Shown: positions 51,784 to 60,173 of the stretch, in pieces | How the letters are laid out: each line of letters starts with the position of its first letter | Position numbering within the stretch: the first letter of the stretch is position 1 | From: CAXBNB01 sp965267535 | GTDB lineage: Bacteria > Bacteroidota > Bacteroidia > Cytophagales > Cyclobacteriaceae | Length of the DNA stretch: 64,000 nucleotides | Reading direction: 5' to 3' | Assembly: GCA_965267535.1 (NCBI GenBank) | Contig: OZ254082.1 | Location: forward strand, 1,922,001-1,986,000 | Notes under the pieces: generated by a model | Seen by the model: the letters and a program-made list of their open reading frames with translations, nothing else | The model's database searches: none | Told to the model about the DNA's origin: nothing | Position numbers and translations under genes: made by a program

Positions 51784-53238
51784 ATGAATGATCAGGATGT
51801 ACGAAGGTGGATGAATCAGGAAAGCAGGCGGGACTTTTTGAAAAAAACAGGTCTGGGACTGGGAGCTGTAGCTTTGTCGGGCTTGATGAACCCTATGGAT
51901 GCATTTTCTTTAAACCAAGCAGATAATGTTGGTATATTGAAGGGGTGTCATTTTCCCCCAAAGGCAAAGCGTGTGATTTATTTGTTTCAGAGCGGAGGCC
52001 CTTCACAAATCGAAACATTCGATTACAAACCACAACTAGACAAATGGCACGGAGAGGAAATTCCGGATTCGGTAAGAGGACAGCAGCGAAACTCAGGAAT
52101 GGTGTCTAGTCAGTCTACATTTCCTCTGGTACGATCCATATTTGATTTCAATCAATATGGGCAGTCCGGAGCATGGGTTAGTGAGCTGTTTCCCCATACG
52201 GCCAAAGTAGTAGATGACCTTTGCATAATTAAATCTATGTATACAGAAGCGATAAACCACGAGCCCGCAGTTATGTTTATGCAAACAGGTTCGCAGTTAA
52301 GCGGTAGGCCATCGATGGGTTCCTGGCTGAGTTACGGGCTGGGGTCTGACAATGAAAACCTTCCCAATTATGTGGTAATGATTTCACACGGAGGAGGAGG
52401 GCAACCTCTCAATAGTCAGGCATGGGGAAATGGCTTTTTGCCATCCCATCATCAGGGTGTACAATTCAGGTCAGGGAAAGACCCTGTGCTGTATCTGAAT
52501 AATCCCTACGGAATTCACAAAGAAGACAGAAGGAGGGCTTTGGATTATATACAAAAAATGAATTTGCATCAGCTGGAAAAGTGGGGAGACCCGGAAATAG
52601 AATCTAAAATTAACCAATACGAAATGGCGTTTCGCATGCAAACCTCCGTACCGGAAGCCGTAGATGTATCTGGCGAACCCGACTATATTTATGAGATGTA
52701 TGGAGATGATGCCAGAAAACCCGGGACTTATGCCTACAATTGCCTGCTGGCTAGAAAATTGGCCGAAAAAGATGTAAAGTTTATTCAACTGTATCACAGT
52801 GGATGGGATCAGCACGGAGGCTTGCCGTCAGGGATTAAAAGGCAGGCTTTGAGTACCGATCAGGCCAATGCGGCATTGATAAAAGACCTGAAGCAGCGTG
52901 GTTTGCTGGAGGATACATTGGTAGTATGGGGAGGGGAGTTTGGAAGAACCAGCTTTTCTCAGGGGCAATTAACGAAAACCAATTATGGCAGAGATCATCA
53001 TCCGGGGTGTTTTACTATGTGGATGGCAGGAGCTGGAGTAAAGCCGGGAATGACCTATGGCAAGACAGACGATTTCTCTTACAATGTAGTAGAAAATCCA
53101 GTACATGTGCACGACTTTCAGGCTACTTTATTGCACTTGTTGGGGGTAGACCATGAGCGACTAACTTTTAAGTATCAGGGGAGAAGGTTTAGGCTGACAG
53201 ATGTACACGGGCACGTGGTGAAAGATATTTTATCCTAA
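51784..53238 (+). CDS. Tat-exported DUF1501 protein
   Basis: 484 residues. The Tat motif SRRDFLKK (about 14-21) and a hydrophobic stretch show that it is exported folded. DUF1501 belongs to the alkaline phosphatase/sulfatase-like fold; visible family segments are KRVIYLFQSGGPSQIETFD, PNYVVMISHGGGGQ, QLYHSGWDQHGGL, VVWGGEFGR and RDHHPGCFTMWMAGAG. A phosphatase- or sulfatase-type hydrolysis is possible but unproved. Genes of this family almost always accompany DUF1549/DUF1553 genes, as here, so the two proteins probably work as a pair in the periplasm or on the surface. Confidence 0.92.
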   Translation: MNDQDVRRWMNQESRRDFLKKTGLGLGAVALSGLMNPMDAFSLNQADNVGILKGCHFPPKAKRVIYLFQSGGPSQIETFDYKPQLDKWHGEEIPDSVRGQQRNSGMVSSQSTFPLVRSIFDFNQYGQSGAWVSELFPHTAKVVDDLCIIKSMYTEAINHEPAVMFMQTGSQLSGRPSMGSWLSYGLGSDNENLPNYVVMISHGGGGQPLNSQAWGNGFLPSHHQGVQFRSGKDPVLYLNNPYGIHKEDRRRALDYIQKMNLHQLEKWGDPEIESKINQYEMAFRMQTSVPEAVDVSGEPDYIYEMYGDDARKPGTYAYNCLLARKLAEKDVKFIQLYHSGWDQHGGLPSGIKRQALSTDQANAALIKDLKQRGLLEDTLVVWGGEFGRTSFSQGQLTKTNYGRDHHPGCFTMWMAGAGVKPGMTYGKTDDFSYNVVENPVHVHDFQATLLHLLGVDHERLTFKYQGRRFRLTDVHGHVVKDILS

Positions 53239-53435
53239 AAAGGAGCAAAGAGTATTTTAGATAAAGTGTACAGGCAATAAAGGGCAGAGCATTCCATGCA
53301 GGAGGTAGCGGGTGTCAGATGATAATGGTGTCGTTGGTTCAGTATCGGAAAAAGACATATAATGATGCTAAGGTATTATTTCGCATGAATTCTTAGTAAT
53401 TTATATTATCATTGAGCATTATTTATGCTTTTTTG

Positions 53436-54011
53436 ATGAGAGTAGACAAGTACAACGCACTTGATGATGCAGAGTTAATGGCATTGGTCTCCAATGATGT
53501 GCAGGGTGCGTTTGAGGAAATTTATCATCGATACTGGGAAAACCTGGTAAAAACAGCCTTTAATATTACCAGCAATCGCGATGTGAGTTTCGATTGTGTG
53601 CAGGAGGTGTTTGTGAGTTTGTGGGCTCATCGCGAAACCCGACAGGTAAAGGATGTAAGCCGATACCTTTTCAGGGCTGTTCGGTTAAAAGTATTTGAAT
53701 ACATACGCAACGGCAACATCAGTCAGAAGCATCTCGATCGCATGCGTTTTATTCTCTCGGCCAACAACACAGAGGAGATAATCAACAACAAGGAACTGAA
53801 AAAGCAGATCAACTCCAGTCTGGCAAAGCTACCGGCCCGGTGCAAGGAAGTATTCGAACTTAGTCGGTTTGAGTACCTTTCCAATAAAGATATAGCAAAG
53901 AGGTTAGGAGTGTCACTCAAAACGGTAGAGGGGCATATTACCAAAGCTCTCAAACAATTGCACTCAGATTTAGGGCCGGTTGTATTGCTGTTTTTTTCTT
54001 TTTTAGGTTAA
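53436..54011 (+). CDS. ECF sigma factor of the Bacteroidota FecI-like type
   Basis: 191 residues from ATG 53436; an in-frame TTG 24 bases upstream is not supported. Region 2 is seen at about 20-85 (GAFEEIYHRYWENLVKTAF, SFDCVQEVFVSLWAHRE) and region 4 at about 130-180 (LPARCKEVFELSRFEYLSNKDIAKRLGVS). It should direct transcription of the SusC/SusD operon when released by the FecR protein encoded next. A hairpin lies right after its stop. Confidence 0.93.
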   Translation: MRVDKYNALDDAELMALVSNDVQGAFEEIYHRYWENLVKTAFNITSNRDVSFDCVQEVFVSLWAHRETRQVKDVSRYLFRAVRLKVFEYIRNGNISQKHLDRMRFILSANNTEEIINNKELKKQINSSLAKLPARCKEVFELSRFEYLSNKDIAKRLGVSLKTVEGHITKALKQLHSDLGPVVLLFFSFLG

Positions 54012-54029
54012 CCTCTTTCCCAAAAGAGG
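54012..54029 (+). terminator. Hairpin after the sigma factor gene
   Basis: Arms CCTCTTT (54012-54018) and AAAGAGG (54023-54029) with a 4-base loop begin at the stop codon. T-rich sequence follows only from about 54050, so partial termination or attenuation is possible rather than a strong stop. Confidence 0.35.
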
Positions 54030-54086
54030 ATTTGTAACTAACTGTATTTCAATAGTTTTTCTTTTTTCTTTAAAAAAAACAAAAAA

Positions 54087-54136
54087 GAAGCAAGGGTTTA
54101 TGCCGGGCTGTGCAACATCTATGTAAAACCTGCTTC
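54087..54136 (+). promoter_or_regulatory. Imperfect inverted repeat abutting the fecR start codon
   Basis: GAAGCAAGGGTTTA (54087-54100) and TAAAACCTGCTTC (54124-54136) pair over about 12 positions with one bulge, with a 23-base loop. The 3-prime arm ends one base before the ATG at 54138, so the folded mRNA could block ribosome entry. Confidence 0.4.
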
Positions 54137-54137
54137 T

Positions 54138-55145
54138 ATGAACAAGAAAGAACTGGAAAACCTGCTAGGCAGGCATAAGGCTGGAAAAACTACCGCTCAG
54201 GAAGAGCGATACCTCGAGGAGTTTTTTAGTACCTACAAGCCCAATGGTGACTCATGGGATGCTCAGCAGCTTGGCGATAAAAATGACTTTAATTCACGCT
54301 TGTTAGATGCTATCCAGTCTGCTGTGCATGAGCAGGATGATGAACAAAACAACATGTCGACCTTACGGCGGTTTGCGGTGTGGCGTTATGCAGCAGTACT
54401 AGCCCTGCTCATAGCTGCGGGATTTGCTGTACACCGGTGGGTAGGCACTCCCCACGAGACACAAACTAACCATACCGTGTGGGTAGAAAAGGTAACACAC
54501 CATGGAGAGAAGGTGACTTTTAAACTACCCGATGGGAGTATCATAAAACTAAATGCAGGTTCTAAGCTGGAGTTTCCATCTGCATTTTTGCATGATGAAA
54601 GAAGAGTGAAACTGACGGGAGAAGCTTTTTTTGAAGTGGCCAGGAATGAAAAAAAACCATTTGTGATTCAATCAGGACATATTATTACTACTGTTTTGGG
54701 AACTTCATTTAATATCAGCGCTTATCCGGAAAAAGATGTAATAGAGGTGGCTGTGGCTACCGGAAAAGTAAAGGTAGAAAGCATTCAGGCCGATAACGAA
54801 CAGGGCCAGTCTGATGTGGTGTACCTTCACCCCGATAGAAAGGCCACTTACCGCCTAAAAGAAAATGAACTCTTAGTATCTGCATTCAACCCGGACATAG
54901 ACCTGGCCTGGAGAGCGGGGGTTTTGTCTTTTAGTCATGCCGATGAGATTACGGTTATTCAGGAGCTGGAAAGATGGTATGGGGTAGAACTAACCGTTAT
55001 GAATGATAGTCCCAAAGCGTGGGATTTAACAGCTAGATTCGATAATCAATCTCTCGACGAGATCATGCAGTCACTGAGCCATACGGCACAGTTTGATTAT
55101 ACCATACGCAACAAGCAAGTACAGATTACCTATAAAAAACTATAA
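54138..55145 (+). CDS. FecR-family anti-sigma factor
   Basis: 335 residues. A cytoplasmic N-terminal part that would bind the sigma factor (about 1-75), one membrane segment (about 82-99), a periplasmic FecR domain (about 115-215; KVTFKLPDGSIIKLNAGSKL, GEAFFEVARNEKKPF) and a C-terminal DUF4974 domain (about 255-335). In this system the STN domain of the cognate SusC contacts the periplasmic part of FecR, which then releases the sigma factor. Such a SusC follows directly. Confidence 0.94.
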   Translation: MNKKELENLLGRHKAGKTTAQEERYLEEFFSTYKPNGDSWDAQQLGDKNDFNSRLLDAIQSAVHEQDDEQNNMSTLRRFAVWRYAAVLALLIAAGFAVHRWVGTPHETQTNHTVWVEKVTHHGEKVTFKLPDGSIIKLNAGSKLEFPSAFLHDERRVKLTGEAFFEVARNEKKPFVIQSGHIITTVLGTSFNISAYPEKDVIEVAVATGKVKVESIQADNEQGQSDVVYLHPDRKATYRLKENELLVSAFNPDIDLAWRAGVLSFSHADEITVIQELERWYGVELTVMNDSPKAWDLTARFDNQSLDEIMQSLSHTAQFDYTIRNKQVQITYKKL

Positions 55146-55187
55146 AACAAACTCACTATGATAAAAACCAATACCAGTTAAAAAAAA

Positions 55188-55212
55188 CAGCAATGCTCGA
55201 GGAGCATTGCTG
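55188..55212 (+). promoter_or_regulatory. Perfect hairpin between fecR and susC
   Basis: Arms CAGCAATGCTC (55188-55198) and GAGCATTGCTG (55202-55212) with a 3-base loop. It is preceded by an A-run, but no T-run follows on the plus strand. It may protect or attenuate the susC transcript, or terminate antisense transcription. Confidence 0.55.
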
Positions 55213-55312
55213 AAGGATTCTTTCCCATTGAAACCCCATGTTTGGACGCGTGATGATTTCGATAGGAAAGGAGCAGTTTCAATGTTTTTTTACATCAAAA
55301 CCAAACAAAAAT

Positions 55313-58300
55313 ATGAAAATTAAACGGTTACTCCTATTTAAGAAAGTAGTAATGTATTCCCTATACGGCTTGATAACCCAGGTACTGCTAAGTGGCATGC
55401 TACTCGCTTCTACTGTATCGCACGGACAGAAAGTGGCCAGTGTAAAAGAAGTGAGCATGGATGTGAGTTTTAAAAACGAAAACGTAAAGTCTGCCTTTAA
55501 AAAGATAGAACAGCTAACAGGCTACAGATTTGTGTTTTTTGAAAAAGATATCAACAACAAACTAAAGTTGAATGCATCCTACAATCAGGATGCACTGTAC
55601 GATATACTGCTGGACATATCCAGAAAAACCAATCTCAGTTTTAAGCAGGTAAACAACAACATAAATGTGCAGCGTATGCATGCGCACCTCGCAAACTCCC
55701 GACAGCACGAGGCTGTAAGCATTGTAGAGGATGTAGAATTGTCCGGTAAGATTACTGATGAAAACGGGCAAGGTTTACCCGGTGCTTCTATTCTGGTAAA
55801 GGAAACGAGTGTGGGTACTACCTCTGACCTGGACGGAAACTATAAGCTCACCGTGCCCGAAAATGCGGTAGTAGTAGTGTCTTTCATCGGTTATATCACG
55901 CAGGAGATTCCCATCGGTAACAAAACGGTGATAGACGTAGTGATGATGGAAGATACTGAAACCTTGAATGAAGTAGTAGTATTGGGCTACACATCCAAGT
56001 CCCAAACCCAGCTGGCTTCATCGGTATCTGTGGTAAAGGAAAAAGAATTGAACAATGTTACCACCACATCAGTGTCTAATGCACTGCAGGGAAAAGCTGC
56101 AGGTGTATTTGTAACCAACAGTGATGGCAGGGCCGGTAGCGGACCTGAGGTGCGTATCAGAGGTATAGGTTCCGCTGATCTGGATTCGTCACCGCTCTAT
56201 GTAGTAGACGGAGTGATAGGTGGTATAGCAGACCCAACGGATGTAGAATCTGTAACGATACTAAAGGACGCAGGAGCTACGGCATTGTATGGTTCCAGAG
56301 CGTCTAATGGTGTGATTATCATCACTACCAAATCCGGAAGCTCCGGAGAAACCAAGTTTAGTTATGAGGCTACTTACGGTCGTTCAAAGCCAAACTTCGG
56401 CAAGTTTGAGATGATGAATGCAGGTCAGCTCTATGATTTTTATGAGTTGATAAACCCGGGAGGTCTTGATGCCTCTATCAAAAATACCGATACAGACTGG
56501 ATCGATCTGGCTTTTAGAGATGGTATCCAAAACAGGCAGACACTTTCTGCCAGCGGAGGCAATGATAAAACACAGTTTTTTGTTTCGGGAAATTACTTCA
56601 ACGATCAGGGAGTGCTGGTAAAGGATGATTATGAGCGATATGGACTAAGGGCAAATTTGAAAAGCCAGCTTTCCAAAACATTTCACCTGACCAGCAACAT
56701 AGCCATGCGTGGCACGAGAGGTTCAAGAGGGAATGTAAGCACTTATCAGGCATTTACCAATACACCTTTTGATAGTCCGTTCGACAGTGACGGTAATCCG
56801 GTAAATGCCAAAGACCCCAATGTAGAGTGGTTTGGTAGAGACAGAAATAATTTTCTGTACGAAGACCAGTACAACAAGGATAATTACAAGGCTTTCAGAG
56901 TCTATACAGACCTCAAGCTGGCCGTGAACATTACCGATTGGTTGACTTTCACTACTTCTAATCGAGGAGAGTTTAATTACAACAGAGGTACCAGCAATGC
57001 TGATGCACGTACTGCAGCAGGCGAGGCAGACAATGGTAGCATCTACAACAATACGGATGAGCGTATTTATTTCATTACATCAAACATTCTCTCAGCAAGC
57101 CGCGATTTTGGCAAGCACAGCTTGTCGGTATTGGCGGGGCATGAATATGCAAGGCAAAATTACAATGGGTTTAACGTGAGAGACATCAACCACGTACCTG
57201 GTTTTAGCTCTTCTGCTACGCAGCGGCCAAAAACTTCAGGGTATGGATCGAGCGAATGGGCTTCTTTGTCTTACCTTTCGCAGGTAGATTACAATTACAA
57301 CAACAAATACTTTGCAACTGTGTCGTACAGAAGAGATGGTTCTACCAAGTTTGGTGCTAACAACAAGTATGCAAACTTTTGGTCGGTAGGTGCATCCTGG
57401 ATTGTATCGAACGAAGATTTTTTCAGCTCGCTAAGCGATAAAATTACCAGCCTGAAACTGAGAGCCAGCTACGGACGAGTAGGTAATTCGGGGATTTCAG
57501 AATACCTGCAATACGGTAGCTGGAGGTTTAACTACCTGCCGTCGGGCGAAGTAGGAATAGAAGCATCAGGTCGTGCACCCAACCCAAATCTGACCTGGGA
57601 GACTTCAAGACCACTGGATATTGGAGTGGATTTTACATTGTTCGACCGGGTAGACTTTCAGGTTGATTACTACAACAAGAAAACAGATGGCCTGGTGTTT
57701 AACCAGCAGTTCGAATCGCAGCTCGGCTACACTCATCAGTATGTAAACGGAGGAGAATTGAAAAATAGCGGATGGGAGTTTACGGTAAATTCTACTAATA
57801 TCGATAGAGCCATCCGGTGGACTACCAGTTTTAATATTGCTTTCAACAAAGCAACAATAACCAAACTGACAGACGGTGAAGAGCGTCCGCTAGGCAATCA
57901 ACGACTGGCAGAAGGCAGAAGCTACGGCTCTTGGTATATGAAAAAGTGGCTTGGTGTAGACCCTCAGACAGGAGACCCTCTTTGGGAACAGATAATCACA
58001 GATAACGAAGGCAATGAAACAGGACGTGAACAAACAACCTCTTATGCCGATGCTAATGAGCAGTTTATTGGCAAAACAGCCCTGCCGGACTTTATAGGGG
58101 GATTAACAAATGAACTCACCTACAAAGGGTTTTCCTTCAGCTTCCAGTTCAACTTTGTAAGCGGAAATACCATTTACCACAATACACGGTTTTACTTCGA
58201 TCATGATGGTACTTACACCAATTTCAACCTAATGCAGTTGGCTGACGGGTGGAACAGGTGGGAGAAACCCGGAGATATAGCTACGCATCCACGGCCTGTG

Positions 58301-58576
58301 TACACCGGCAACAAAAACTCTTCGCTCACAAGCTCCAGGTACCTGGAAGATGGCTCGTATCTGCGTTTGAGAAACATTCGCCTGGAATACACACTTCCTA
58401 TAGAAGTAGTGGAGCGGATAGGACTTAAAAACGCTACAGTGTATACTTCGGCAGACAACCTGATGACGTTTACAGGATTTTCCGGTACAGACCCGGAAGT
58501 AGGGGTGTCGGGCACAGCTTCTTTCCCTTACTCAGTTTCCAAAAAATTATTGTTTGGTGTAAGAATCGGCTTTTAA
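55313..58576 (+). CDS. SusC/RagA TonB-dependent outer membrane transporter with STN domain
   Basis: 1087 residues from ATG 55313, which starts a signal peptide (cut near residue 39 after SHG); an ATG at 55238 would add 25 residues that break it. In order: STN signalling domain (about 45-115), carboxypeptidase-regulatory-like domain (about 145-235; SGKITDENGQGLPGASI), plug (SVSNALQGKAAGVFV, VRIRGIGS, YVVDGVIGG), and a 22-strand barrel ending in an aromatic residue. It should import an oligomeric substrate with the SusD lid encoded 19 bases downstream, and signal to FecR through STN. Confidence 0.96.
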   Translation: MKIKRLLLFKKVVMYSLYGLITQVLLSGMLLASTVSHGQKVASVKEVSMDVSFKNENVKSAFKKIEQLTGYRFVFFEKDINNKLKLNASYNQDALYDILLDISRKTNLSFKQVNNNINVQRMHAHLANSRQHEAVSIVEDVELSGKITDENGQGLPGASILVKETSVGTTSDLDGNYKLTVPENAVVVVSFIGYITQEIPIGNKTVIDVVMMEDTETLNEVVVLGYTSKSQTQLASSVSVVKEKELNNVTTTSVSNALQGKAAGVFVTNSDGRAGSGPEVRIRGIGSADLDSSPLYVVDGVIGGIADPTDVESVTILKDAGATALYGSRASNGVIIITTKSGSSGETKFSYEATYGRSKPNFGKFEMMNAGQLYDFYELINPGGLDASIKNTDTDWIDLAFRDGIQNRQTLSASGGNDKTQFFVSGNYFNDQGVLVKDDYERYGLRANLKSQLSKTFHLTSNIAMRGTRGSRGNVSTYQAFTNTPFDSPFDSDGNPVNAKDPNVEWFGRDRNNFLYEDQYNKDNYKAFRVYTDLKLAVNITDWLTFTTSNRGEFNYNRGTSNADARTAAGEADNGSIYNNTDERIYFITSNILSASRDFGKHSLSVLAGHEYARQNYNGFNVRDINHVPGFSSSATQRPKTSGYGSSEWASLSYLSQVDYNYNNKYFATVSYRRDGSTKFGANNKYANFWSVGASWIVSNEDFFSSLSDKITSLKLRASYGRVGNSGISEYLQYGSWRFNYLPSGEVGIEASGRAPNPNLTWETSRPLDIGVDFTLFDRVDFQVDYYNKKTDGLVFNQQFESQLGYTHQYVNGGELKNSGWEFTVNSTNIDRAIRWTTSFNIAFNKATITKLTDGEERPLGNQRLAEGRSYGSWYMKKWLGVDPQTGDPLWEQIITDNEGNETGREQTTSYADANEQFIGKTALPDFIGGLTNELTYKGFSFSFQFNFVSGNTIYHNTRFYFDHDGTYTNFNLMQLADGWNRWEKPGDIATHPRPVYTGNKNSSLTSSRYLEDGSYLRLRNIRLEYTLPIEVVERIGLKNATVYTSADNLMTFTGFSGTDPEVGVSGTASFPYSVSKKLLFGVRIGF

Positions 58577-58595
58577 TCCTAAAAACTAAGAAATC

Positions 58596-60092
58596 ATGAA
58601 AATATACAAATATATAATTGGAATAGGACTGTTAACCTGGACCCTGTCGGGCTGTACGCTGGAGGAGGTAAAGCCTCTGGATGTGCCCGAAGAGGAGTAT
58701 GCTTTGGGAGTAGATGGTATTCCTAAGTTTTTGCCCGGTACATACGCAAAATTTGTTAGCAACGATTGGGAAAAAATGTATTACCAGATGACAGAGTTTA
58801 TGGGCGACAATGTATCCCTGAGCGGCAGAACCTCAGACCCTTTGTTTTTTAGTTATACATACAACCTGATACCTGCACAAGGCAATGCCAGTGCATTGTG
58901 GAGGCAGGGATATAGCATTATTGGTACATGCAATATCGGTATCGATGGATTAGAAAAGCTGATTGCTGAAGGAGACGATTCTCCCGAGGTAAAACAAGCT
59001 CTGGGTGAGTTTAAGTTTTTGAGAGCCTATACTCACTTTGCCATGTGTGGTATATGGGGCAGACCATACACACACGGTAGAGACAACCTGGGAGTGGTGA
59101 TCAAAAAAGACCTGAGCACTGAAAGCCTGCCAAGGTCTACCGTAGGTGAAGTGTATGATTTTGTAGAGAGTGAATTGCTGGAGTCAGCCGAGCTGATGAC
59201 TGTAAACCAACCCAACTACAAAGCGTCTAAAGAAGTAGCTTATGCAATATTATCCCGATTATACCTCTACAAAGAGGATCATGTCAATACAATCAAGTAC
59301 GCTGATTTGGTAATCGATTCTGACCGGTATGCATTGGAAAATACAGATCGTTTCAAGTCTTACTTTACCTACAATCCGGTAGAAAACAACTCTGAGACGA
59401 TCATGTGTATATGGCATAGCGAAGAAACGGATGCCGGCTGGGGAGGTATAGGATCGATGTACTCTCACTACAATGGCGTAGGTTGGGGAGAAATGTATGC
59501 TTCCAAATCATACCTCGAGCTGGTTGGAGAAAATGAAAATGATGCCAGACATTCGTTTATTGATCCTCAATACAAATACGACGACAATGGCAACATCATG
59601 AAAGATGAAGTTACAGGAGAGCCGTTGTATCAGCAGCGAAACGGTTATGATAAGTTTTATATCAATAAGTTTTCGTTACAGGAAGGCATACCACAGCTGG
59701 GTTCGCCCATCATAGTACGCCTGGCTGAGATGTACCTCAATAAAGCTGAGGCCAATGCCAAGCAGGATCAAGATCAGGTGGCTTTGGACAACATCAATGT
59801 ACTCAGAGAGCGAGCCGGTCTTACAGGCGATCAACTGTACAGGCTGGACAATATGCTTGGAAGGGCAACTGTACTGGAAGCGGTGCTTGATGAGAGGCGA
59901 TTGGAATTGGCCTGGGAAGGACACAGGGCGATGGATGTATACCGAAACAAGCTTACAATGGATAGGAGCTATCCCGGTACGCACTTGCCTGAAGGGTCAT
60001 CTACACAGCTGATTCCGTATACAGATCCCAGAATTGTGCACTACATACCACAACGCGAGATCGACCTCAATCCATCTTTGGATCAAAATTAA
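58596..60092 (+). CDS. SusD/RagB substrate-binding lipoprotein
   Basis: 498 residues. A lipobox LSGC at Cys20 makes it a surface lipoprotein that closes over the SusC barrel. The SusD helical core is seen in FLRAYTHFAMCGIWGRPY, KEVAYAILSRLYLYKED and the C-terminal VRLAEMYLNKAEANAK and LDERRLELAWEGHRAMDVYR. The substrate cannot be told, because the binding face is not conserved between family members. It forms an operon with susC and ends in a good terminator. Confidence 0.95.
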   Translation: MKIYKYIIGIGLLTWTLSGCTLEEVKPLDVPEEEYALGVDGIPKFLPGTYAKFVSNDWEKMYYQMTEFMGDNVSLSGRTSDPLFFSYTYNLIPAQGNASALWRQGYSIIGTCNIGIDGLEKLIAEGDDSPEVKQALGEFKFLRAYTHFAMCGIWGRPYTHGRDNLGVVIKKDLSTESLPRSTVGEVYDFVESELLESAELMTVNQPNYKASKEVAYAILSRLYLYKEDHVNTIKYADLVIDSDRYALENTDRFKSYFTYNPVENNSETIMCIWHSEETDAGWGGIGSMYSHYNGVGWGEMYASKSYLELVGENENDARHSFIDPQYKYDDNGNIMKDEVTGEPLYQQRNGYDKFYINKFSLQEGIPQLGSPIIVRLAEMYLNKAEANAKQDQDQVALDNINVLRERAGLTGDQLYRLDNMLGRATVLEAVLDERRLELAWEGHRAMDVYRNKLTMDRSYPGTHLPEGSSTQLIPYTDPRIVHYIPQREIDLNPSLDQN

Positions 60093-60100
60093 ACATACCC

Positions 60101-60141
60101 CAAAAGAGCAATGTATTAAAAAACATTGCTCTTTTGTTTTT
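60101..60141 (+). terminator. Intrinsic terminator after susD
   Basis: Perfect 13-base arms at 60101-60113 and 60124-60136 (CAAAAGAGCAATG / CATTGCTCTTTTG), a 10-base loop and a T-run at 60137-60141. The core AGCAATG is shared with the hairpin before susC. Confidence 0.85.
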
Positions 60142-60173
60142 CATTCATATACATAACCAAAACTAAACGTGTT

